Below are positions 1-6,382 of a stretch of 7,467 bases of DNA, piece by piece. The notes under the pieces are model-generated. The model ran no database searches, was not told the origin of the DNA, and saw only the letters and a program-made list of their open reading frames with translations. Location of the stretch: the NCBI GenBank assembly GCA_025363575.1, contig JANYDM010000185.1:1-7467 (forward strand). The letters are read 5' to 3'. The DNA is from Betaproteobacteria bacterium. Lineage in GTDB: Bacteria; Pseudomonadota; Gammaproteobacteria; Burkholderiales; SG8-41. Positions within the stretch are counted from its first letter, which is position 1. Each line of letters starts with the position of its first letter. Both the position numbers and the translations under genes were made by a program.

Positions 1-859
1 GCCACACCAGCTCGCCGGTCTTCGGCCGGATCGCAACGACGCTGGCGGAATAAAGACTGTCCTTGCCGCGATACCGTGTATTCCACGGGCCGGCGTTGCC
101 GGTGCCCCAATACGTGAGATCGAGTTCCGGGTCGTACGAGCCCGTGATCCAGGTGGTGGCACCGCCGTTTTTGTAGACCTGGCTTTCCTGCGGCCACGTC
201 TCGAAGCCCGGCTCGCCCGGCCCCGGTATGGTGTAGCGGCGCCACAACTGCTTGCCGGATTCCGGGTCCCAGCCGTCGAGAAAGCCGCGCACGCCGAATT
301 CCGCGCCCGACATGCCGGTGATCAGCACACCGTTGGCGATCAGCGGCGCAACGATCGACGAGTAACCTTCTTTCCACTCCGCAAATTTAGTCTTCCACAA
401 TTGCTTGCCGGTTTTCATGTCGAGCGCGACGACATGCGCGTCGAGCGTGACGCGATAGAGCTTGCCGTTGTAGATCGCCGAGCCTTTGTTGGATATCCCG
501 CAGCACACCACGCGCGGCGTCTCCGGATCGTAGTCGACCGGCGTGCGCCAGATCTGCCTGCCGGTCGCAACGTCGATCGCGAACGTCCACTTGACGTTGG
601 TCACGTACATCACGCCGTCGTACACCATGGGCTGTGCCTGCTCGCCGAGATCGTTGGCGAGGCTCGTGCTCCACACCGGCACCAGGCGCTTGATGTTCGA
701 TGTATTGATCTGCTTGAGCGGGCTGTAGCGCTTCAAATCGTAGCCCATGCCGTAAGTGGTGACGTTTTCGGTGTTCCTGCCGTCGGTCAGCAGCTCCTGC
801 GCAGTTTGCGCATGTGCAACCGTGCAGCAGCACAATAGCAGCGGCAATAGTGTTCTCAT
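1..859 (-). CDS. PQQ-dependent methanol/ethanol-type dehydrogenase, N-terminal 286 residues (cut by left edge)
   Basis: Periplasmic quinoprotein that oxidises alcohols, with PQQ plus a bound metal, and passes electrons to a cytochrome c. Reading starts at ATG 859-857, preceded by an AAGGGGGAA ribosome site, and stays open to position 1. Residues 1-17 form a signal peptide ending AHA. Visible family landmarks: Glu73; the vicinal cysteine pair Cys119-Cys120 (VVCCG), which forms the disulfide ring over PQQ; SGAEFGVRG at 184-192, with Glu187 at the metal-ligand position; Thr235/Trp237 that sandwich PQQ; and Asn255 in YWGTGN, the second metal ligand. W-motif blade repeats such as KTGKQLW and ESGKQLW support a beta-propeller. 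The catalytic Asp, and the extra Asp that marks lanthanide (XoxF/ExaF-like) enzymes, would lie about 40 residues after Asn255, outside the window. Calcium versus lanthanide type and substrate are therefore undecided. Full-length relatives have about 570-620 residues. Confidence 0.93.
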   Translation of the reverse strand, partial: MRTLLPLLLCCCTVAHAQTAQELLTDGRNTENVTTYGMGYDLKRYSPLKQINTSNIKRLVPVWSTSLANDLGEQAQPMVYDGVMYVTNVKWTFAIDVATGRQIWRTPVDYDPETPRVVCCGISNKGSAIYNGKLYRVTLDAHVVALDMKTGKQLWKTKFAEWKEGYSSIVAPLIANGVLITGMSGAEFGVRGFLDGWDPESGKQLWRRYTIPGPGEPGFETWPQESQVYKNGGATTWITGSYDPELDLTYWGTGNAGPWNTRYRGKDSLYSASVVAIRPKTGELVW

Positions 860-919
860 TTGTGTATTCCCCCTTGAATGGAATCGCTCACCTGCAGCGA
901 CGTTCTTATTCTCGAACAT

Positions 920-948
920 ATTCTGCGCTCATTTACCGTCTCCGCCAA
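920..948 (-). promoter_or_regulatory. Candidate sigma70-type promoter for the PQQ dehydrogenase
   Basis: On the minus strand, TTGGCG (948-943) and CAGAAT (925-920) are spaced by exactly 17 nt and lie about 60 nt before the dehydrogenase start. Each hexamer matches consensus at 4 of 6 positions, so this is only a candidate. A direct repeat TATTCT (907-912 and 919-924, 12-nt period) overlaps and follows the -10 and could be an activator or repressor contact. Confidence 0.3.
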
Positions 949-962
949 ACGCGCCCTCGTCC

Positions 963-980
963 TACGCGCGCGCGTACGCA
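963..980. repeat. Alternating pyrimidine-purine tract with a 14-bp perfect palindrome
   Basis: TACGCGCGCGCGTACGCA is 18 nt of strict pyrimidine-purine alternation. Its first 14 nt (963-976) form a perfect palindrome. Such tracts can adopt Z-DNA or cruciform structure under negative supercoiling. It lies between the divergently transcribed dehydrogenase and csbD genes, so a role in that control region is possible but unproven. Confidence 0.4.
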
Positions 981-1083
981 ACCGTACAGATGGTCGCGCC
1001 CCGCCGCCTTAGGATGATTTCGCAACGCGGTGTGCGTCGCGCCGGCTTTCGGCGCAAGGCGGTCGACACCGTTATTTTGTTCT

Positions 1084-1099
1084 GCGCCAGGCGTGGCGC
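1084..1099 (+). promoter_or_regulatory. Small hairpin just upstream of the csbD ribosome site
   Basis: GCGCCA (1084-1089) and TGGCGC (1094-1099) form a 6-bp stem with a GGCG loop, ending 7 nt before the AGGAGG ribosome site of the csbD-like gene. It may structure the leader RNA. No alternative pairing that would make it a switch was recognised. Confidence 0.25.
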
Positions 1100-1120
1100 G
1101 CATAACAGGAGGTATTGACT

Positions 1121-1303
1121 ATGAATAAAGACCAAGTGAAGGGCACGGCGAAAGACATCGCCGGTAAAGTGCAGGAGAAAGTGGGCAAAGTGACGGGCAG
1201 CACGAGCCAGCAAGTCAAGGGTCTGGCGAAGCAGGTCACCGGCAAGATGCAGAAGGGCGCCGGAGACGTCGAAGAAACAGTCAAGAAATCCAATACACAC
1301 TAA
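1121..1303 (+). CDS. CsbD-family stress-response protein
   Basis: A 60-residue hydrophilic protein rich in Lys, Gly, Val and Gln, with the CsbD pattern MNKDQVKGTAKDIAGKVQEK followed by a second similar KVTGS...VKGLAKQVTGKMQKGAGD repeat. The family is small, mostly helical and general-stress-associated, and its biochemical role is not known. ATG 1121 is chosen because a perfect AGGAGG (1107-1112) lies 8 nt before it. The upstream in-frame TTG at 1115 would be only 2 nt from that site. The usual length for the family is about 60-70 residues, so the gene looks intact. It is transcribed divergently from the dehydrogenase and convergently with the Bug gene at 1422-2405, so it is probably monocistronic. 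Confidence 0.9.
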   Translation: MNKDQVKGTAKDIAGKVQEKVGKVTGSTSQQVKGLAKQVTGKMQKGAGDVEETVKKSNTH

Positions 1304-1312
1304 CGTGCAGGC

Positions 1313-1335
1313 GCGCGCCGCCGGCGGCGGCGCGC
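1313..1335 (+). terminator. GC-rich hairpin after csbD, possible terminator
   Basis: GCGCGCCGC (1313-1321) pairs perfectly with GCGGCGCGC (1327-1335) across a 5-nt loop, starting 10 nt after the csbD stop. No T-run follows, so it is either a weak intrinsic terminator or a transcript-stabilising hairpin. Confidence 0.45.
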
Positions 1336-1391
1336 ATCTGCGCTCTTGCCGACGGTATCCGGCGAACTCGCGCCGCGCGGCATTGGACTAA

Positions 1392-1420
1392 CGGACGTCG
1401 AGAGCGCTAATTCACGTCCG
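1392..1420 (-). terminator. Inverted repeat after the minus-strand Bug gene
   Basis: CGGACGT (1392-1398) and ACGTCCG (1414-1420) form 7-bp arms around a 15-nt loop that itself contains AGCGCT. It begins 1 nt beyond the stop of the Bug gene that ends at 1422, in the intergenic gap where csbD and this gene converge. There is no clear T-run on either side. Confidence 0.3.
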
Positions 1421-1421
1421 C

Positions 1422-2405
1422 TCACTCGCTGCGGATGCCGGCCTCCCTGACCAGTTTTCCCATGCGCGCAACTTCCGCTTTCACCGCCGCGCCCAGCTCT
1501 TCCGGCGTGCACCCCGCCGCTTCCATGCCGGCGTTAAAAAATTTCTCTTTAACGTCAGCGCGATTGAGATAGCGTACGATTTCCGCGTTTAGCCTGCCGA
1601 CGATGGCGCGCGGCGTCCGCGCGGGCGCAAACAAGCCGTAGATCGAAGTAGCCTCGTAACCCGGGAGCGTTGCAGACACGCTCGGCAAACCGGCAAATAG
1701 CGGGGTCGGCGCAGCGCTGGTCACCGCCAGCGCTTTCACGCGGCCGGCCTTGAGGTAGGGGGTCACAGCACCCGCCGACGGGAACATCAGCTGCAATTCG
1801 CCCGCGAGCAGCGCAGTGAGCGCGGGGCTCGCGCCTTTGTAGTTGATGCGCACGATGTCGATGTGCGCCATGCTTTTGAACAGCTCCCCCGCCAGATGGT
1901 TGGACGAGCCGGCGCCTGCGGAGCCGTAGTTGAGCTCGCGCGGTTTCGCTCGCGCCAGTGCTATGAGCTCGGCGACCGAACTTACCGGCAGCGTAGGCAT
2001 CACCACCAGCACGTTTACCGTTCTGGCCACCGCGCTGATAGGCGCGAAGTCGCGTTCCGCATCATACGGTGTGCGCTGTATCAGCGGCCCTATCCATAGC
2101 GCGCCGTTGTAGAACAGCAGCGTGTAACCATCGGGCGGCGCTTTGGCCACGATATCCTCCGGTATCACCCCGCTCGGACGGTTCTCGACCACGATCTGCT
2201 GGCGCAAAGCGGCTGTCAGCCCCTGCGCGAGCATGCGCGCCGGAACATCGTTGCCGCCGCCCACTTCCGACGTGACGATGCGCACGGGTTTGCGCGGATA
2301 GTCGTCCCCCCGTGCTGCGCCGGACATGGCCGCTGCCAACAACAGCGTCGACACGCAGAGAAGCAACGCAAACTCGTGCAATATTTTCTTACTCGGGAAA
2401 TCCAT
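1422..2405 (-). CDS. Bug/TctC-family periplasmic solute-binding protein
   Basis: A 327-residue extracytoplasmic receptor of the tripartite tricarboxylate transporter (TctC/Bug) family, which bind carboxylates or related small organic molecules in the periplasm. Residues 1 to about 33 form a signal peptide (lysines at 6-7, then an L/A-rich core). The mature part shows the family signatures: PRKPVRIV, GGGNDVPARM at 49-58 (ligand-loop region), VENRPSG, APPDGYTLLF, PYDAERDFAPIS, LNYGSAGAGSSNHLAGELF, INYKGASPALTALLAGELQ and GRVKALAVTSA. Length is typical (about 320-330). Start ATG 2405 gives a full signal peptide, but no strong ribosome site is seen. Stop is TGA, which shows TGA is an ordinary stop in this genome. 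It is divergent from a second Bug gene. No TctA/TctB permease gene is present, as is common for orphan Bug genes. The ligand cannot be read from sequence. Confidence 0.93.
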   Translation of the reverse strand: MDFPSKKILHEFALLLCVSTLLLAAAMSGAARGDDYPRKPVRIVTSEVGGGNDVPARMLAQGLTAALRQQIVVENRPSGVIPEDIVAKAPPDGYTLLFYNGALWIGPLIQRTPYDAERDFAPISAVARTVNVLVVMPTLPVSSVAELIALARAKPRELNYGSAGAGSSNHLAGELFKSMAHIDIVRINYKGASPALTALLAGELQLMFPSAGAVTPYLKAGRVKALAVTSAAPTPLFAGLPSVSATLPGYEATSIYGLFAPARTPRAIVGRLNAEIVRYLNRADVKEKFFNAGMEAAGCTPEELGAAVKAEVARMGKLVREAGIRSE

Positions 2406-2528
2406 GGCGAAAGTTTACTATGCGCCGGCGCAACTTGACGGCGCCCGCGCCCGCGCGGAAACTTGCGCGATAATTCAATCCGGCGCGGCGTGACTCGCAG
2501 ACCCGCCACCACTCGAGAGTAAACACCG
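2406..2528. promoter_or_regulatory. Divergent intergenic control region between two Bug genes
   Basis: These 123 nt must hold the promoters for both divergent Bug genes unless transcription enters from farther away. A TTGACG (2435-2440) on the plus strand resembles a -35, but no good -10 lies at 16-18 nt. GATAAT (2469-2474) resembles a -10 but has no matching -35. GAGAG (2515-2519) is the likely ribosome site of the rightward gene. No convincing operator was found. Confidence 0.4.
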
Positions 2529-3488
2529 TTGTTCTTCCTGCACCTGTTGTGGTCGTGCATTGCCTTTCTCGCGCCCGCTGCGCATGCCCAGGCCTATCCC
2601 GCAAAGCCGCTGCGCATGATCGTCGGCTTCGCGCCGGGCGGTGGCACGGATGTGACCGCGCGCGTGGTGGCGCAGCCGCTGGCGGAGCGGCTGGGCCAGC
2701 GTGTGGTCGTCGACAACCGGCCCGGCGCCGATGGCGTACTGGGCACCGACCTCGCTGCCAAATCGCCGCCCGACGGCTACACGATACTCATGGTGAATTC
2801 GGGCCATACCGTCAATCCCGGCGTGTTCAAAAAACTGCCTTACGACACGCTGCGCGATTTCGCTCCTGTTTCACTGGTCGCCATGATCGCGAACCTGCTC
2901 GTGGTGCACCCTTCGCTGCCGGCGAAATCGCTGGCGGAATTCGTGCGCCTCGCCAGGGCCCGCCCGGGCATGATCAATTACGCGTCGGGCGGTTATGGTT
3001 CAAGCGGACACCTGGCGGTCGAGCTCTTCAGGAAATACGCGCGGATCGAAATGACGCACGTGCCGTATAAAAGCGGCGGCCTCGTCGCGACCGCCCTGCT
3101 GGCGGGTGAAGTCGCCGTATCGTTCAACACAATACCGTCGCTGATTACCTACGTAAGAGCCGGCCGCCTGCGCACGCTCGGCGTTTCGACCCCGCAGCGC
3201 TCGCTGAGCCTGCCGGATGTCCCGACTATCGCCGAGCAGGGATATCCGGGCTTTTCAGCCAGCGGACTAGCGGGACTGCTGGCGCCCGCCGCTACGCCGC
3301 ACGAAGCCATCGACCGACTGCACTCTGAAATCGCCTTCCTCGTCAAGCAACCTGCACTAATCGAGCGCTTCGTCACTCTCGGCCTCGAGCCCGCCGGCAA
3401 CACACCGGCGGAGTTCGACAGGTTTATCCGCGGCGACATCGACAAATGGACGCAGCTCACACGCGAGCTGAAAATCAATCAGCAGTAA
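2529..3488 (+). CDS. Bug/TctC-family periplasmic solute-binding protein, first gene of the selenoprotein operon
   Basis: A 319-residue TctC/Bug receptor expected to bind a small organic anion in the periplasm. Signal peptide residues 1-20 end in AHA before QAYPAKPLRMIVG. Mature motifs: FAPGGGTDVTARV (34-46), DNRPGADG, SPPDGYTILMVNS, LPYDTLRDFAPVS, INYASGGYGSSGHLAVELF, VPYKSGGLVATALLAGEVAVSF, GRLRTLGVST and LPDVPTIAEQGYPGF. The start is TTG 2529. An in-frame TAA at 2520-2522 blocks anything further upstream, later starts would destroy the signal peptide, and GAGAG lies 9 nt before the TTG. The signal peptide is odd in having no Lys or Arg before its hydrophobic core. Its TAA overlaps the AAGGAG ribosome site of the following selenoprotein gene, so the two are almost certainly cotranscribed and probably functionally linked. 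Confidence 0.93.
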   Translation: MFFLHLLWSCIAFLAPAAHAQAYPAKPLRMIVGFAPGGGTDVTARVVAQPLAERLGQRVVVDNRPGADGVLGTDLAAKSPPDGYTILMVNSGHTVNPGVFKKLPYDTLRDFAPVSLVAMIANLLVVHPSLPAKSLAEFVRLARARPGMINYASGGYGSSGHLAVELFRKYARIEMTHVPYKSGGLVATALLAGEVAVSFNTIPSLITYVRAGRLRTLGVSTPQRSLSLPDVPTIAEQGYPGFSASGLAGLLAPAATPHEAIDRLHSEIAFLVKQPALIERFVTLGLEPAGNTPAEFDRFIRGDIDKWTQLTRELKINQQ

Positions 3489-3497
3489 GGAGCATGC

Positions 3498-5219
3498 ATG
3501 GAAAAACTCGCAGTAGTCAGCCCTCTCGGGCTCGAGATCGTGAAATCGAGCGCTAGCGCACCGCGCCTGGATACGCTCGCCGGCAAGACGATCGGAGAAG
3601 TCTGGAACGGCGTGTTCAAAGGCAACGCGACCTTCCCGCTCCTGCGCCGGGCGTTGCAGGAAAAATACCCGGACCTGAAAATCATCCCCTACACTGAATT
3701 TCCGCATGCGCCGCACAGCGACAATCCCGCGCGCCAGAAGGAACTAATCGACGAAGTCATCGCCGTCGCAAAACGCGAGCACTGCGACGCGCTGATCACC
3801 GGCAACGGCGCCTGAGGCAACTGCGCTCCGGCCGCGGCGCGGCCGGCTACTGCGGCAGAGAAGGCGGGCCTGCCGGCGGTCGTCATAACGACGTCCGGCT
3901 TTTCGGTGCTCGCGCGCTTCACGGGCAAAGCAGGCGGCATCGATGACCTGCACATCGCCGAATATCCGGGCCCGCTTGGCATTCATGAAGCGCCGGAGAT
4001 CGAAAAGAACATTACCGGCGTGCTCGCCGATCGCATCGTTGCGGGACTCACATCGAAAGCAGACGGCGCCGCAGCAAAAGGCGCGATATCGCGCGGTCCC
4101 CGCGCGATCGTCTTTAGCGGCACGGCGGAAGAGGTCAACCGCTATTTCCTGGCGCAGCAATGGAGCGACGGCCTGCCGGTCGTGGCGCCTACGGTCGAAC
4201 GTGTCGAGCGCTTTCTCCGCTACACTGATAATTCGCCCGACGCGGAAATCGCGATACTCCCGTCTGCCAATCTGCGCGCCACGCCATGGAACATCGCAGT
4301 CAACGGTGTGATGGCGGGTTTGAGCCCGCAGCACATGCCGCTATTGATTGCTGCGGTCGAAGCGCTGGCGGACCCCGAATGTCGGCTGGCAAGCATCGGC
4401 AGTTCATCCGGGATCTTCCCGTACGTGCTCGTCAACGGGCCGCTCGCTTCTGAACTCGGTTTTGAGCATGGCGCACAACTCGTTTCGTGCGGAGCGAATC
4501 CCGCGTTTGGCCGCGCCATCGGGCTCATCGTCAAAAATATCGCGGGCTTTCGTCCCGGCGCGAGTTACATGGGCACGTTCGGCTACCCGCTGGGTTTCGC
4601 GCTCGCCGAAAACGAAGCGGAGTCGCCGTGGGAGCCGTTCCACGCCGGCCGCGGCTTCGACCGCACAGCGAGCACGGTGACCATAGGCGTGACCAACAAC
4701 TGGGGACCGGCGCCCGCCGCCTACAGCGCAGAAGGACAAAACGGCGCGCAAAGCGCGCTCGAACTGATCGCGAAGGAAATCAAGAGCTCGACGCGGCTCT
4801 TCAATTTTCCAGCGCGCGGCGCCGATGCCGAGCGCGTGATGATCACCATTCTGATGTCGCCATCGATCGCGAAATCGCTCGCTGCAGCCGGCTATTCGAA
4901 GCAAGACATCAAGCAGCACCTGTTCGAACACACGCGCATGTCGCTGCGCGAATTCGACTGGGTGCTCAAGTACACGACGATCTCCGGCCAATCCGCGCGG
5001 GAGCGTGCCGCAGAGGGCGTGTTCCCGCCCGAATTCGGCGGCGACCCCGGCGACAGAGTGAGGATGCTGTCGAGTCCGGATATCCTGCATATCATCGTGT
5101 GCGGCGATCCGCATCGCAATCGCGTGATGGTGCTCGAAGGCGGTCACACATATCCGGTCACGAAGAAGATTGCGTTGCCGGCGGACTGGCAGACGTTGCT
5201 GCCGCGATCCGCGTCCTAG
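3498..5219 (+). CDS. Predicted selenoprotein: UGSC-type domain (UGNC motif) fused to a C-terminal domain of unknown function, read through TGA 3813-3815
   Basis: One 573-residue frame interrupted only by TGA at codon 106, proposed as selenocysteine. ATG 3498 follows AAGGAG (3487-3492) by 5 nt. Residues 1 to about 190 resemble the UGSC family of (seleno)proteins: LDTLAGKTIGEVWNG (24-38), a helix ending REHCDALITGNGA, the motif U106-G-N-C109, then EKAGLPAVVITTSGFSVLAR (from residue 121) and HIAEYPGPLGI. Residues about 200-573 form a second domain with TAEEVNRYFLAQQW, WSDGLPVVAPT (222-232), NIAVNGVMAGLSP, ILVNGPL-like YVLVNGPL, and AENEAESPWEPFH (370-382). I recall this arrangement near UGSC genes but cannot name a reaction. 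No signal peptide or membrane segment: cytoplasmic. The vicinal U-x-x-C suggests redox or thiol chemistry (inference). A GTG restart at 3906 has no ribosome site and lies inside the first domain. The alternative is a nonsense mutation in a former Cys codon. Confidence 0.85.
3813..3815 (+). other. Proposed selenocysteine codon (UGA) in a U-G-N-C motif
   Basis: TGA is followed in frame by GGC AAC TGC, giving U-G-N-C, with no other stop between 3498 and 5217. The family motif after which UGSC proteins are named has selenocysteine or cysteine at exactly this place. TGA also serves as a genuine stop for the Bug gene at 1422-2405, so this is local recoding rather than a changed genetic code. Confidence 0.82.
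3821..3858 (+). promoter_or_regulatory. Candidate bacterial SECIS stem-loop
   Basis: Upper stem CCGGCCG (3828-3834) pairs perfectly with CGGCCGG (3840-3846) around loop CGGCG (3835-3839); one more C-G pair would leave loop GGC. A lower stem CUGC (3821-3824) with GCAG (3855-3858) encloses it across an internal loop that includes U3827 at the base of the upper stem. The upper stem starts 12 nt after the UGA, close to the ~11-nt spacing known for E. coli fdhF, and the loop contains G residues as SelB targets do. The sequence is generally GC-rich, so part of this pairing could be chance. Confidence 0.55.
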
Positions 5220-5232
5220 CAGCAGCCGCGCG

Positions 5233-5260
5233 CACCGGCGGCCCAGAAATTCCGCCGGTG
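5233..5260 (+). terminator. Hairpin after the selenoprotein gene, probable terminator
   Basis: CACCGGCGG (5233-5241) and CCGCCGGTG (5252-5260) are perfect 9-bp arms around a 10-nt loop, starting 13 nt after the selenoprotein stop. No T-run follows, as is frequent in GC-rich genomes. It would end the Bug-selenoprotein operon and separate it from the topoisomerase gene. Confidence 0.5.
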
Positions 5261-5353
5261 ATGCCCGCGTTGGTGTGCTGACGCACAGAAAACGGCAAAC
5301 CCTGCGGCAATACTTCCGCGCGGTTAAACTGACGCCGGACGCTTGGTTCGCCA

Positions 5354-6382
5354 ATGACAAAATTCGAACAACTTCAGAAATCCGGCATCCGCCGCGCGGG
5401 CACGCCGGCGCGCGGCCTCACATACCGGAATGCGGATAACAGCAAAGCCAATGCCGCCGACCGCGCACGCATCGATGAACTGCGCATTCCCCCCGCGTGG
5501 ACTGACGTATGCATTAATGCAGCGGCGGGCGGCGTCGTGCAGGCAATCGGACGCGATGCCGCGGGCCGCCTGCAGTACATCTACCATGCGAACCACGTCA
5601 AGCGGCGCGAGGCCCGGAAGTTCAGGCGCATAATCAAATTTGCCGAGACGCTGCCGAAAATGCGCACGGCCGTTGCCGCCCACATCAGGCTGCCCGGGCT
5701 CGGCCGCGAGCCGGTGATGGCCGCGATGCTGAGAATACTGTCGACGTGTTTCCTGCGCCCGGGCAGCCAGGTCTACGCGAGCGAGAATGGCAGTTTCGGG
5801 CTGGCGACGCTGCGCCCGCGGCACGTCAAGGTCAGAGGCGACACGGTAGAACTCGACTTTACCGGCAAATCGGGGGTCCATCAGCAATACGAGTTAAAGG
5901 ACCGCCATGTCGCGCGCATCGTCAGGAACCTGCTGCTGCAACCGTCGCGCGAAGTCTTCAAGTACCGCAATGGCGACAACGAATTCGTCAACGTCACGCG
6001 CCATCACATCAACGACTACATACGTGAAGTCATGGGCGCCCGGTTCAGCGCCAAGGATTTCCGCACATGGGCCGGCACGCTGGTCTGCGCCTCAGCGCTG
6101 GCGCGCACCGGCACCGAAGCCCGCGAGAAAAAAACCGCGCGCAAGCGCAAGGTGGTCTCGGCAATCAGGGAGACTGCCGGCGTGCTCGGCAATACACCCG
6201 CGGTCTGCCGCAGCGCTTACATCTGTCCCGAAATCATCGAGGGCTTCGAGCAAGGCAGGATAATCGACAGCTACTTCGCTTCGCCCGGCCATTTGCTCGC
6301 TTATCGCGGGCAGAAACTGCACGCCGCCGAAAAATCGCTGCTCGCATTCATGAAACGCGGCGCGAACGGCGCCAGGGCCTAA
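5354..6382 (+). CDS. DNA topoisomerase IB (poxvirus/bacterial type)
   Basis: A 342-residue type IB topoisomerase, which relaxes supercoils through a 3'-phosphotyrosyl intermediate without ATP. An N-terminal DNA-binding domain spans about residues 20-100 (RIPPAWTDVCIN, YIYHANHVKRREARKF). The catalytic domain follows. Active-site positions are visible: Arg135 in FLRPGS, ENGSFGLATLRPRHV (144-158), Lys172 in TGKSG, Arg237 in DFRTWAGT, and nucleophile Tyr289 in CRSAYICPE. Asn280 in LGNTPAVCR sits where vaccinia has His; this is common in bacterial members. Length is normal (about 330-380). ATG 5354 gives a standard N-terminus, though no strong ribosome site precedes it. It lies 134 nt beyond the selenoprotein stop, after a hairpin, so is likely transcribed separately. 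Its TAA overlaps the TAG of the opposing DUF2188-like gene by 4 nt. Confidence 0.95.
   Translation: MTKFEQLQKSGIRRAGTPARGLTYRNADNSKANAADRARIDELRIPPAWTDVCINAAAGGVVQAIGRDAAGRLQYIYHANHVKRREARKFRRIIKFAETLPKMRTAVAAHIRLPGLGREPVMAAMLRILSTCFLRPGSQVYASENGSFGLATLRPRHVKVRGDTVELDFTGKSGVHQQYELKDRHVARIVRNLLLQPSREVFKYRNGDNEFVNVTRHHINDYIREVMGARFSAKDFRTWAGTLVCASALARTGTEAREKKTARKRKVVSAIRETAGVLGNTPAVCRSAYICPEIIEGFEQGRIIDSYFASPGHLLAYRGQKLHAAEKSLLAFMKRGANGARA

Noticed and set aside
401..838. Open frames on both strands across the dehydrogenase region
   Set aside because: The minus-strand frame from ATG 859 encodes an unmistakable PQQ dehydrogenase through this whole stretch; the other frames are shadows.
1115..1120. 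Two extra N-terminal codons (TTG start) on the csbD gene
   Set aside because: TTG 1115 lies 2 nt after AGGAGG, too close for initiation; ATG 1121 has 8-nt spacing and matches family starts.
2420..2473. Short plus-strand ORF from ATG 2420 (MRRRNLTAP...)
   Set aside because: Only 17 codons, no ribosome site, and composition expected of GC-rich noncoding DNA.
3494..3496. ATG 4 nt before the selenoprotein start as an alternative start
   Set aside because: It is out of frame and only 1 nt from the AAGGAG site; ATG 3498 has proper spacing and yields the family-like N-terminus.
3906..5219. Independent 437-residue gene starting at GTG 3906
   Set aside because: No ribosome site precedes it, the start falls in the middle of a conserved UGSC-domain strand (TTSGFSVLAR), and it is in frame with the upstream ORF across a single TGA.
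4404..5360. 318-codon minus-strand open frame opposite the selenoprotein
   Set aside because: Arg/His/Ala-biased translation without recognisable motifs; it mirrors the codon bias of the plus-strand gene and is a shadow.
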